A stretch of DNA of 40,699 nt from Nostoc sp. FACHB-973 (GTDB taxonomy: Bacteria; Cyanobacteriota; Cyanobacteriia; Cyanobacteriales; Nostocaceae), in contig NZ_JACJSJ010000077.1 in NCBI RefSeq assembly GCF_014698115.1, positions 1 through 40,699 on the forward strand, given 5' to 3'. The translations under genes and the position numbers were made by a program. The notes beneath the pieces are model-generated. The model was not told where the DNA came from, did no database searches, and was given only the letters and a program-made list of their open reading frames with translations. Below are positions 8,465 to 15,999 of the stretch, one piece after another (position 1 is the first letter of the stretch; each line of letters opens with the position of its first letter).

Positions 8465-8728
8465 CTAGAGTTCCGCCCGAATAGTAAAAGCATAGTCTCC
8501 TCCAGGCTCTAGTTGATAATCTTGTTTCTCCAAAAATCGACCGAGGGGTTCTTTGATTAAGGCGCGACCTTGGGAGGGCTTGACGGCAAGTTCTCCCCTG
8601 CGAAAATGCCACTGGAAATGCCACTCAAACTCACCTGCACTCACTTCACCCTCAAGGAAGCCGTGTTGCCAGGATTGGCGGGTAATTTTGACATGGGCAA
8701 TGGTTTCTGGCAGACGTTTGGCACTCAC
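8465..8728 (-). CDS. Small conserved cyanobacterial protein (DUF3146-like)
   Basis: This 87-residue protein starts with GTG; a stop codon lies three codons upstream, so no ATG start is available. It is rich in Trp, Phe and charged residues (SAGEFEWHFQWHFRRGELAVKPS) and ends GGDYAFTIRAEL. It has no signal peptide or membrane segment. From memory it matches the DUF3146 family found only in cyanobacteria, of unknown function. It is convergent with the YqgF-like gene. Frames on the opposite strand over the same bases look like shadows. Confidence 0.7.
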   Translation of the reverse strand: MSAKRLPETIAHVKITRQSWQHGFLEGEVSAGEFEWHFQWHFRRGELAVKPSQGRALIKEPLGRFLEKQDYQLEPGGDYAFTIRAEL

Positions 8729-8934
8729 AATGCTTTATGTCAAGTGTGGAATAACAGCCAATTATGTAGGCTACTTATTTTATTTACCAAACATAGCTGA
8801 AATACACAAACTGGCAAAATAGGTATTTGTAGCTGAGGGGGTTGTATTAATCAGGCAAAAGACTTAAAAGTAGGGAACTTAGGGCGATCGCTAAAAAATT
8901 TTGACTAGGTGCTTCATAATTGGGTCAGGAAGCT

Positions 8935-9813
8935 ATGACTAAAAGCATGGAAACCAAACAACTAGGAAAAACTGGTATCTTTGTGAGTGCGATCGGTTTG
9001 GGTGGTATGCCGATGTCAATCTATAATCGCCCTCCCGAATCGGAATCCATCCAAGTGATTCATCGGGCTTTAGATCTGGGTATTACATTTATTGACACTG
9101 CGGACTCTTACTGCAAAGATGAATCTGACAAGCATCACAACGAGCGGCTAATTTCCAACGCACTTGCTAGTTACAAAGGCGATATCAGCCAAGTGATTGT
9201 CGCAACTAAAGGCGGTTTGATGCGTCCCGATGGTAATTGGACACGCAACGGTAACCCAGAACACTTGCGCCAAACAATTAGAGTCAGCTTTGAGGCTTTG
9301 GGTGGCGCTAAACCCATTGATGTCTGGCAATACCATTCCCCCGATAATAATTACACCATTGAAGAATCCCTTGCACCAGTCAAAGAAGCAGTAGAAGCAG
9401 GTTTAATTCGGTTTGTCGGAGTTTCTAACTTCTCCGTTGAACAAATTAAGCGGGCGCAGGATATCGTGGATATCGTCTCAGTGCAGAATCAATACAGCCC
9501 TTGGGAACGACAGCCAGAAATTGATGGCGTGTTGGAGTATTGCGAACAGCAAGGATTGACTTTTTTACCCTGGAGTCCCTTTGGTGGTAGGCGTCGTCAT
9601 CAGGACTTAGAAGATATTGCAGCGATCGCTCAGTTGGCTAAAGAAAAAGGCGTCTCAGTGTACAATATCGTTCTGGCGTGGTTGCGTTCCAAGTCGCCTG
9701 TTATTTTGCCAATTCCTGGGGCTAGCAAAATTTCCAGCATTGAAGACTCAGCACAAGCTATCAATGTGAAACTCTCTGATGAAGAAGTGCAAAAAATTGA
9801 TCGAGCAACTTAA
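8935..9813 (+). CDS. Aldo/keto reductase
   Basis: This is an NADPH-dependent (beta/alpha)8-barrel oxidoreductase of 292 residues from the ATG at 8935, with AGGAAGC just upstream. A TTG 15 bases earlier is less likely. The catalytic tetrad is visible: Asp54 and Tyr59 in IDTADSYC, Lys92 in VATKGG, and His134 in WQYHSPD. The cofactor-binding end contains ILPIPGASKISSIEDSAQA. The substrate cannot be inferred; relatives reduce sugars, aldehydes or ketones. It stands alone, flanked by repeat-rich gaps. Confidence 0.92.
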   Translation: MTKSMETKQLGKTGIFVSAIGLGGMPMSIYNRPPESESIQVIHRALDLGITFIDTADSYCKDESDKHHNERLISNALASYKGDISQVIVATKGGLMRPDGNWTRNGNPEHLRQTIRVSFEALGGAKPIDVWQYHSPDNNYTIEESLAPVKEAVEAGLIRFVGVSNFSVEQIKRAQDIVDIVSVQNQYSPWERQPEIDGVLEYCEQQGLTFLPWSPFGGRRRHQDLEDIAAIAQLAKEKGVSVYNIVLAWLRSKSPVILPIPGASKISSIEDSAQAINVKLSDEEVQKIDRAT

Positions 9814-9828
9814 TCATTCATATGAGAA

Positions 9829-10045
9829 TTCAGAATTCAGGAGCCAGAAGTCAGGATCTACAGCCTATTTCAGGTAAATGAAGTACGGGGGTAGGGGCAC
9901 AGCCATGTTCCCTAGAATTGTCTGCAGCTCACCAAGTTGCAATTTGGTGTATGTGGCTTTAGCATGATTACTGATCAAAGGAGGTAAATTCAGAATTTGA
10001 TTTTTTTGACCTCCTGATTCCTCAATTCTGACTCCTGAATTCTTA
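9829..10045. repeat. Repeat cluster after the aldo/keto reductase gene
   Basis: GAATTCA/GGAGCCA/GAAGTCA heptamers (9829-9854) are mirrored by ATTCCTC/AATTCTG/ACTCCTGAATTC at 10010-10041, forming a long inverted repeat. Inside the loop (9862-9915) lies a partial palindromic element whose left arm, TATTTCAGGTAAATGAAGTA, is identical to the one at 28180-28199. Confidence 0.7.
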
Positions 10046-10080
10046 CGTCATTATTCCAAATCAACACACTTGGAAAATAC

Positions 10081-10167
10081 ATATAGCGATTTTGGTTTGG
10101 ATGCAGGGGCGCACAGCTGTGCGCCCCTACAAACAGGCGTATTTTACCCAATTGAGAAGCGCTATAT
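10081..10167. repeat. MITE-like palindromic element, copy A
   Basis: The ends are ATATAGCG (10081-10088) and CGCTATAT (10160-10167). The centre, 10105-10128, is a perfect 24-base palindrome of the form AGGGGCGCACAG/CTGTGCGCCCCT. The same core recurs exactly at 34115-34138. No coding sequence is inside. Confidence 0.75.
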
Positions 10168-10267
10168 AAATCAGGTTTCTTAAAAAAACTGGTTTTTTTA
10201 TAAAGTAGGCTATCCATCAAATTAAACTTGGCATAGCATTTTCATCCAAGTCGTTAAACTAAAATTT

Positions 10268-11104
10268 ATGCAGCCAAGTTCTGTAACCAATAGTTTAAAG
10301 CAGATAGCGAAAGTACTTGCTGTTTTGCTACTGCTTTCCCCCTTTTACTTGCAAAATCTAGTAGACGCACAGCCACAGAAAAATACTAAACTTCTGCCAT
10401 TTTTTGATAATGTAGATAACCCAGTTCCTGTTCGTTTTCCCCCAGGACAACAGGTAGATATCACACCAGCGCCACCGCAGCTAAATTCTTTCGACCAAGC
10501 TGTATTAAAAATTTGTGGTTCTATTGGTACGAAAGTTAGCACTAATAGTTTTAAACAATTGTTATCTTCTTACCCAGATGTGTTAAAGAAAGTTCAGCAA
10601 GCTAGTGGCGGTGAACTCCGTCCGGGACGTAGGAATAAAGCACAATTTCTGGAAGATTTAACTAATATTTGGTTCAAACGTCGGGGTTTTGAGCATATAT
10701 TTTGCGGTGAAATATATAACGCCAATGATATTGGTGGCTTACATTTTTACGGCAGATATTTACAGCTACAAAATGAGGGCATAGGGGGACGCTTACCAAA
10801 TAATCAAGGGCGAGAGGAAGTTGTTCCTGGGATCATTTATACAATGGGTGTAGTGATTAAACAGAAAAATCGTACAGTCACAGATGTGATTAAAGGCTAT
10901 GGCTATCTTAGCAATGCCGAAGAAATGCTTTTAGATACCACCAAAATATTTAAACTTCAAGGAAACAATGAGGGAGCTTGTATTTATAATGTACGCGATG
11001 GCGAAACTGGTAAATCCTTTACTACTGTTTTTGTCAGAGAAGAAAAAGCCATTATTACCTATTATCCTGATGCTACTCCTTTTGGTGCAAAATGTAAAAA
11101 TTGA
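10268..11104 (+). CDS. Secreted EndoU/XendoU-family ribonuclease-like protein
   Basis: The 278-residue protein has an N-terminal signal peptide (hydrophobic core at about 14-28, likely cleavage near VDAQ). Its C-terminal two-thirds carry the XendoU signature: FEHIFCGEI at 141-149 and GGLHFYGRYLQLQNEG at 156-171. Glu142-His143 and His159 have the same 16-residue spacing as the catalytic Glu-His and His of Xenopus XendoU. The third catalytic residue, a lysine, could be Lys200 or Lys209. The ending TVFVREEKAIITYYP also fits. EndoU enzymes cut RNA at uridylates using metal ions; here it would be exported. Whether it is a toxin, a nutrient-scavenging RNase or something else is unknown. No immunity gene is recognised. 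The GNAT gene follows on the same strand. Confidence 0.7.
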   Translation: MQPSSVTNSLKQIAKVLAVLLLLSPFYLQNLVDAQPQKNTKLLPFFDNVDNPVPVRFPPGQQVDITPAPPQLNSFDQAVLKICGSIGTKVSTNSFKQLLSSYPDVLKKVQQASGGELRPGRRNKAQFLEDLTNIWFKRRGFEHIFCGEIYNANDIGGLHFYGRYLQLQNEGIGGRLPNNQGREEVVPGIIYTMGVVIKQKNRTVTDVIKGYGYLSNAEEMLLDTTKIFKLQGNNEGACIYNVRDGETGKSFTTVFVREEKAIITYYPDATPFGAKCKN

Positions 11105-11213
11105 ACTGGGTATTGGAGGCTGAAATCGAGCCGAATCAATTAATAGTATGGTTGGAGCGATGCCACCGACCTCGTTAAAATTATCAGATACCCTGGAATC
11201 AACTACAAAACAC

Positions 11214-11762
11214 ATGAAATTAGAAACAAACCGCTTGCTAATGCGTGAGTTTGTCGAATCAGATTCGCAAGCGGTTTTTGCTTATCAATCTAATCCCTTA
11301 TACTTACTCTACTCGCACTGGACGCATCGTACAGAAAACGATGTTTGTGAGTTTATTCAAATGTTTATTACTCAGCAAAAAGAGCAACCACGAACAAAGT
11401 TTCAGTTAGCTGTTGTTCTGAAAGAAGAAAATCGATTGATTGGCAATTGTGGTATTCGTATTAACGACTCTAAACTGGGAGAAGCAAACATTGGCTATGA
11501 ACTAAACCCTGAGTATTGGAGACAAGGTTATGCAACAGAAGCAGCACAAGCAATTTTAAAATTTGGCTTTGAAGAATTAAAAATGCATCGAATATGGTCG
11601 TGGTGTATTGCAGAAAATATTGCCTCTTTTAAAGTCTTAGAAAAAATTGGTATGCGTCGTGAAGGTCATATGCAAGAAAAGGAATTGATTAAAGGTAAAT
11701 GGTATGATAGTTTTATTTACGCTATTCTTGAAACTGAGTGGAAAATATCACAGTCTATCTAG
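11214..11762 (+). CDS. GNAT acetyltransferase, RimJ/RimL type
   Basis: A 182-residue acetyl-CoA-dependent N-acyltransferase. MKLETNRLLMREFVESD is the typical opening, so I start at the ATG at 11214 although the frame is open to an ATG at 11148. The acetyl-CoA loop is YELNPEYWRQGYATEAAQAIL, followed by HRIWSWCIAENIASFKVLEKIGMRREG. Relatives acetylate ribosomal protein N-termini, antibiotics or small metabolites; the substrate here is unknown. It lies about 110 bases after the EndoU-like gene. Its stop codon abuts the stop codon of the convergent Crp-type gene with no bases between. Confidence 0.88.
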   Translation: MKLETNRLLMREFVESDSQAVFAYQSNPLYLLYSHWTHRTENDVCEFIQMFITQQKEQPRTKFQLAVVLKEENRLIGNCGIRINDSKLGEANIGYELNPEYWRQGYATEAAQAILKFGFEELKMHRIWSWCIAENIASFKVLEKIGMRREGHMQEKELIKGKWYDSFIYAILETEWKISQSI

Positions 11763-12464
11763 TTAATTATTATCTAAACCAGAAGCGATCGCATGTAATT
11801 TTTGGGCATCAAGTATCGTAATCTTCCCACCCCGACTATAGGCAACTACTGACTTGAGACTTTTAATTAACCGCACACATTCTTCGTAAGTAATGCCGCT
11901 ACTCCGAGCCATGCGATAATAAGGTAATTTGACTTTTAAACACTCTCCTTGTGGAGTTAAATCAGTTCCCGATTCTCCAGCAAAATATTGAATTAATCTC
12001 GCAAGACGAACAATAGCTTTTTCAGAAACTAATCCGTGGACTGTTTCATGTAATTGCTGAATCCGACTATTAAAAACCATCAGCATTCGTAATGCAATTT
12101 CGGGATTTTGCCCAATAGCTTTTAATAAAGCATCTCGCTCCACACTTAGAATCTCACAATCAGATTCAGCAGTCACAGTTGCCGGAGAAATGCCATTTCC
12201 TAACAAAGCAGGAGCCGCAAAAATTTCCCCAGTAGCTAGGACGCGGAAAATCGTTTCCTTACCCGTTGTTGCTGTTTTGCTAACTTGAATTAATCCACTG
12301 ATGACAGCATACAGTTTTGCTGGTAAGCGATCGCCTTCATGGAGAATAATCTCTCCTTTGCGATAGCGTTGCACCTGAGTGTAGGGTTGCAAAGTTAGTG
12401 TGTCTGCTGTTTCTAAACCTACAAACACAGTAATTTGTGAAAGTTGTTCCAGGGATGCCTGCAT
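11763..12464 (-). CDS. Crp/Fnr-family transcriptional regulator
   Basis: The 233-residue protein has an N-terminal cyclic-nucleotide-binding-like beta-roll (about 15-125; GEIILHEGDRLPAKLYAVISGLIQVSK). A dimerisation helix follows, then a C-terminal winged helix-turn-helix (about 180-222; YYRMARSSGITYEECVRLIKSLK). No Fnr-type iron-sulfur cysteine cluster is seen. I use the ATG at 12464 (MQASLEQLSQ); the frame is open farther upstream but would overlap the preceding gene and lacks family-like sequence. It follows the TPR-GT41 gene by 61 bases on the same strand, so the two may be co-transcribed. Ligand and targets are unknown. Confidence 0.88.
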   Translation of the reverse strand: MQASLEQLSQITVFVGLETADTLTLQPYTQVQRYRKGEIILHEGDRLPAKLYAVISGLIQVSKTATTGKETIFRVLATGEIFAAPALLGNGISPATVTAESDCEILSVERDALLKAIGQNPEIALRMLMVFNSRIQQLHETVHGLVSEKAIVRLARLIQYFAGESGTDLTPQGECLKVKLPYYRMARSSGITYEECVRLIKSLKSVVAYSRGGKITILDAQKLHAIASGLDNN

Positions 12465-12525
12465 AATTAGCTTTAGATTGCAAAAGCTGGACGATACCCA
12501 ATCCAAGGTTTGATCGCATTTGCTA

Positions 12526-15174
12526 TTAATCTGCCACTTGGACAGAGCGCTGCCACAACTGTCGATAGATGGCTTCCATAGCCTGGGTATGGGCAACAGC
12601 ATCGCACAGAGCAGAAGCAGCTACTTGTTGCCGGAGATTGAACCGCAACTGGCTTAGTGTCGGCAGATCTGATGCCAAAGCTACTGCTTTAGCCACATAT
12701 TCCTGGGGAGTGGAGGCAATCAACTCTGGTACGCCTACAGTGGTCAGCAAGCTAACTCCCACCCGGCTGACATGGGTCTGTCCAGCTAGGGTAATCACTG
12801 GAACACCCATCCATAGTGCCTCGCAAGTGGTGGTTGTACCGTGGTAGGGAAAGGGGTCGAGGGCAATGTCAATGTTGCCATAGAAAGCGAGGTGGTGATT
12901 GGAGTCTGGAATCATCCCAATTAACTTCACCCGATGGCTGTCAATACCGCAGTCGGCAAACAATGATAGATAGCGATCGCGGGTTGGTTGATCGTCGAAC
13001 CAGCGAATCTTGAGGATGATCCGGGAATTCGGCACGGAGTCGAGAATTTGTGACCACAGGGCAATCACTTCTGGGGTGATTTTGGGCAAGTTGTTGAAGG
13101 AACCAAAGGTAATTCGCCCCATACTCTTGGCGGGTAAGTCCATCACTGGCGGGGCTGTGGGGGAGGGCTGATAACACAAAAAGCAGCGAGGTAGACGGAT
13201 GAGTTCCTCGGTGTAATACTCATCTGTCAAACCGGGAGGATCAGCCCAGGTATCCGTGAGGCGGTAATTCATATTGGCTAAACCTGTGGTATTGGGATAG
13301 CCCAAATAAGTAACTTGAATGGGTGCGGGCTGGCGGACAAACATAGGCAGGCGGTTGCTACCGGTGTGACCTGCCAAATCTACCAAGATGTCAATGTCAT
13401 CAAATCGCACTAAATCAGCCAATTGGTCATCGTCCATGTTGTAAACATGCCGCCAGTTGTGGCACAACCCACGGAGGCGTTCGGTAACTGCATCTGGGTT
13501 AGGGACATTGGCATAGCAAAAAGTTTCTACTTGGCTAGGGTTGTGATGCCTAAGAATTGGCTCGAAAAAATAGGCGACTGAGTGTTGGCGGAAGTCTGGC
13601 GAGACGTAACCCACACGAAGAATTTTGGATTTTGGGTCGCACCTTTGGTGCGCTAGAAGCGCAACTTGGATTTTGGATTTGAAATTATTCAAACTTCTCC
13701 GCATCTCCCCATCCCCGCGTCCCCCCGTCAGCTTTGTAACTTTGTGACCCCACTGGTGGTGGGCAGCGGCAAGTGTGGCAGGGCTGTAATCTGGCGAGTA
13801 ATTGAGCGCATACAGCAGATTGGAGTTACCTGGGTGGTAGTCTGGGTCAATCCGTAGGGTTTCTTGGAAGCAGGCGATCGCTTCTGAAACTCTGCCTTGG
13901 TTATTTAGGGCAAGACCCTGGTTGAGGTAGGCGATCGCTAAATTCGGCTGAATCTCAATTGCCCGTAGACAACTATCTATTCCTGCACTCAATTGCCCAT
14001 TTTGAATCAAGGCATAGCCGAGATTATTGTGGGCAATTGCGAGGTTGGAGTCAAGTTGCAATGCTTGCTGTAGGTGGGAGATTGCCTCAAAAAAGTGACC
14101 AATATTGTTGTAGAGAGTGCCCAGGTAGCAGTGGGCGATCGCTTGATTGGGGTGGCGTTTGAGGTGATCCTGCAACAAAGCGATCGCCTGGGAATATTTC
14201 CCCTGAGTTTGCAGAAGTAACAGCAGAGCCTCCAAAGGCTTTGCTTCATCGGGCTGAAGCTGCCAACATTGGCCGAGGTGGACTTCAGCAGCGGCAGTGT
14301 CGCCCTGTTTCTGTAGCAGTTTGCCCAGATGGAAGTGGGCTAGGCTGAGGTCACTTTTGAGAACCACAGCCTGTTTTAAAGCTTGCTCTGCCTCCTGGAA
14401 ATTCTCCAAAGCCAGATACGCAACCGCCAGATTTAACAGGGCTTCAGCCCAGTCTGGTTGCAGTTGGAGTGCCTGTTGATAGGCTGCTGCGGCTGATTCG
14501 TGTTGCTCTTGGGCGGTGAGGGCGTTCCCCAAATTGTAATACCCTTGTGCAGAGTTAGGTTGCAGTTGCAGTGCTTGGCGATGGTGAGCCACGGCTGCCT
14601 CTAATTGACCGAGGGCTTTGAGGACATTCCCCAGGTTGGTGTAAGCTTGGGCGGAATCCGGCATCAGGGTAATCGCTTGCCGATAGCAGTCTACCGCCTG
14701 GATCAATTTTTCTTGTTCTTGGAGAACTTTTCCCAGCTTGAAGTGAGCAACACCCAAATTCGGTTTGAGCTGCACTGTCTGACTAAAAGCTGATTCTGCT
14801 GCCTCTAATTGCCTGATTTCGTGGAGGGCATTGCCGAGATTGAACCAAGTTTCTGCACTTTCAGGTTTTAATGCTAACCCCTGGCGGTAGATAGCGATCG
14901 CTTCTTCGACTTGTCCCAAGCGTTTGAGCAGACTTCCCAAATTCGTCAGGGCATCTATATATTTGGGGTCAATGGCTAAGACTTGCCGATAGGCATTTAG
15001 GGCTTGATCAAACTGCTGCTGTTGGTGGTAGTTGACTGCTTGGGCAAATAACTGGTCAACATTGGGGGATTGCTGTCTGTTAGTTAGCTTTGGTTTTTTG
15101 GGGAATTGACTCCCAAATCCCTTGGGCGAAGAGATATGGCCATTGTCCGAATTTGGTTGGTGAATATTCTCCAT
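12526..15174 (-). CDS. TPR-repeat O-GlcNAc transferase-like glycosyltransferase (GT41, SPINDLY type)
   Basis: An 882-residue protein. About twelve 34-residue TPRs run from residue 39 to 450, with the usual G/Y/N/A...P spacing (YTNLGNVLKALGQLEAAVAHH). A linker of about 40 residues follows, then the GT41 catalytic region at about 518-875. Family motifs include ILRVGYVSPDFRQHS, HTGSNRLPMFVRQPAPIQ, ITFGSFNNLPKITP, and LDPFPYHGTTTTCEALWMGV followed by HVSRVGVSLL. GT41 enzymes move a sugar from a UDP or GDP donor onto protein Ser/Thr; TPRs choose the target. The linker (478-517) is encoded by repeat DNA, an in-frame insertion. Target and donor sugar are unknown. A Crp-type regulator lies downstream. 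Confidence 0.9.
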   Translation of the reverse strand: MENIHQPNSDNGHISSPKGFGSQFPKKPKLTNRQQSPNVDQLFAQAVNYHQQQQFDQALNAYRQVLAIDPKYIDALTNLGSLLKRLGQVEEAIAIYRQGLALKPESAETWFNLGNALHEIRQLEAAESAFSQTVQLKPNLGVAHFKLGKVLQEQEKLIQAVDCYRQAITLMPDSAQAYTNLGNVLKALGQLEAAVAHHRQALQLQPNSAQGYYNLGNALTAQEQHESAAAAYQQALQLQPDWAEALLNLAVAYLALENFQEAEQALKQAVVLKSDLSLAHFHLGKLLQKQGDTAAAEVHLGQCWQLQPDEAKPLEALLLLLQTQGKYSQAIALLQDHLKRHPNQAIAHCYLGTLYNNIGHFFEAISHLQQALQLDSNLAIAHNNLGYALIQNGQLSAGIDSCLRAIEIQPNLAIAYLNQGLALNNQGRVSEAIACFQETLRIDPDYHPGNSNLLYALNYSPDYSPATLAAAHHQWGHKVTKLTGGRGDGEMRRSLNNFKSKIQVALLAHQRCDPKSKILRVGYVSPDFRQHSVAYFFEPILRHHNPSQVETFCYANVPNPDAVTERLRGLCHNWRHVYNMDDDQLADLVRFDDIDILVDLAGHTGSNRLPMFVRQPAPIQVTYLGYPNTTGLANMNYRLTDTWADPPGLTDEYYTEELIRLPRCFLCYQPSPTAPPVMDLPAKSMGRITFGSFNNLPKITPEVIALWSQILDSVPNSRIILKIRWFDDQPTRDRYLSLFADCGIDSHRVKLIGMIPDSNHHLAFYGNIDIALDPFPYHGTTTTCEALWMGVPVITLAGQTHVSRVGVSLLTTVGVPELIASTPQEYVAKAVALASDLPTLSQLRFNLRQQVAASALCDAVAHTQAMEAIYRQLWQRSVQVAD
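13621..13740. repeat. Composite repeat inside the TPR-GT41 gene
   Basis: TTTTGGAT heptamer-like units (13623-13633 and 13667-13679) flank a hairpin, CGCACC-TTT-GGTGCG (13638-13652), and a related GCGC-AGAA-GCGC segment. CATCTCCCCATCCCCGCGTC-type low complexity follows (about 13700-13728). All of it reads through in the coding frame as a low-complexity linker. Confidence 0.7.
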
Positions 15175-15357
15175 GAATCTCGACTTTAATCACTTACAGC
15201 TATTTTCAGTTAATTGAGCCATAAATTTTCGTAGGGGCAGGGCAATGTTACCTACCCCCTAATTAGGGTTTGCTGAAAAAGTCATTCCAAGGCAAGAGAA
15301 AAATTGACTCAGTAGCGCTCTTCTATGACTCTGGAGAGAGAATAATCCAAGCGATTA

Positions 15358-15401
15358 GAAATCGCGGCTACACAAACTCTCGTCCGCCTGTGTGGACTAA
15401 C
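15358..15401. repeat. Dispersed Nostoc-type repeat
   Basis: The stretch contains GAAATCGCGGCTACACAAAC followed by GTCCGCCTGTGTGGACTA. From memory closely similar sequences are scattered through Nostoc genomes; this is recognition, not a search. Confidence 0.5.
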
Positions 15402-15419
15402 GCAAAAATAGGGTTTCAA

Positions 15420-15576
15420 ATTTAATCTGACGAGAGTAATAAAAGCATAAAGGCACACCTCAAATAAAGCCCAATGGCATAACCGCCCACCGTAGGCGAT
15501 CGCGTGGGTTGACAAAGCCCTCGGTAAATAAGAGATTAATTTGGTCAGGGGTGAGGATTTTTGCCCTGCCGTGAAA
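15420..15576 (-). pseudogene. Tyrosine-recombinase (integrase) fragment, frameshifted
   Basis: On the minus strand one frame gives AKILTPDQINLLFTEGF and then VNPRDRLRWAV before a stop. The neighbouring frame over the next bases gives CHWALFEVCLYAF. Joined, these resemble the core-domain start of cyanobacterial phage-type integrases (AK.LTP..I..LF..G...PRDR..FG.CLYT). The two pieces are in different frames and lack the catalytic Arg-His-Arg-Tyr region, so the gene is dead. The assignment is from memory of the family and is moderate at best. Confidence 0.45.
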
Positions 15577-15715
15577 CTAGCGAAACTGGTGATCCAAGGC
15601 GGTAGCGATAGCCACTCCACTTTTCAAATTATCTCAATTTCCGAAATCAAAGAATGTACATTTGTAGTTTTGTAGAGACACTATTTCTATACAGCCGTCA
15701 TTATCTGTTTTAGCT

Positions 15716-15898
15716 ATGCATATTAGTATTGCAGACGACCTCAAAAAAAGATTTCATGCCGCTTGTGCTTTACGGGGGTTGAAGATGAGTCAAGTTGTGA
15801 GTGAACTAATCGAGCAATGGTTGAGCGTTAATGATGGTGCTATGTTTAATAAATCTGTGACAACAGACAAATCAATACCAGTTTTGAAAAAGAGATAA
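15716..15898 (+). CDS. ParG-like ribbon-helix-helix protein
   Basis: A 60-residue protein. A short beta-strand (MHISIADD) is followed by helix-turn-helix LKKRFHAACALRGLKMSQVVSELIEQWL, residues 9-36. It closely follows the C-terminal fold of the plasmid partition protein ParG (RFKAACARKG...VVNQLVDNWL). Such dimers bind direct-repeat operators as repressors or partition adaptors. No ParF/ParA ATPase or toxin is adjacent. Two direct TTTGTAG repeats spaced 8 bases (15661-15667 and 15669-15675) lie upstream and could be its operator. The kinase gene begins 101 bases downstream on the same strand. The fold is likely; its role here is open. Confidence 0.6.
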   Translation: MHISIADDLKKRFHAACALRGLKMSQVVSELIEQWLSVNDGAMFNKSVTTDKSIPVLKKR

Positions 15899-15999
15899 GA
15901 TAGATAGCACTTCGAGTGAAAGCTGCATAGTGAAAAGACAGTATTTACTGTGTTGATTTGCTGATGTATATGTGAAAATCTAAATTTTAGGAAAAATCA

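Larger units (their letters stand above)
15175..15715. other. Gap with repeats and an integrase remnant
   Basis: From the left it holds a degenerate copy of the GTAGGGGC palindrome family (about 15229-15262), a GGGTTTGCTGAAAAAG motif (15265-15280) that resembles insertion-sequence ends, a dispersed repeat at 15358-15401, and a decayed integrase fragment at about 15420-15576. No intact gene is supported; the open frame across 15309-15620 runs through repeat and remnant. Confidence 0.6.

Noticed and set aside
8553..8822. Overlapping plus-strand frames opposite the DUF3146-like gene
   Set aside because: They are antisense shadows; the minus-strand protein has the conserved-looking sequence.
9990..10220. 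76-codon minus-strand frame after the aldo/keto reductase gene
   Set aside because: It runs through heptamer repeats and the palindromic element A; the peptide is low-complexity repeat translation.
13666..14793. Several plus-strand frames opposite the TPR region
   Set aside because: Antisense shadows of regular TPR codons.
15309..15620. 103-codon minus-strand frame
   Set aside because: It crosses a dispersed repeat and the integrase remnant in mixed frames and has no start site; the remnant reading explains it better.
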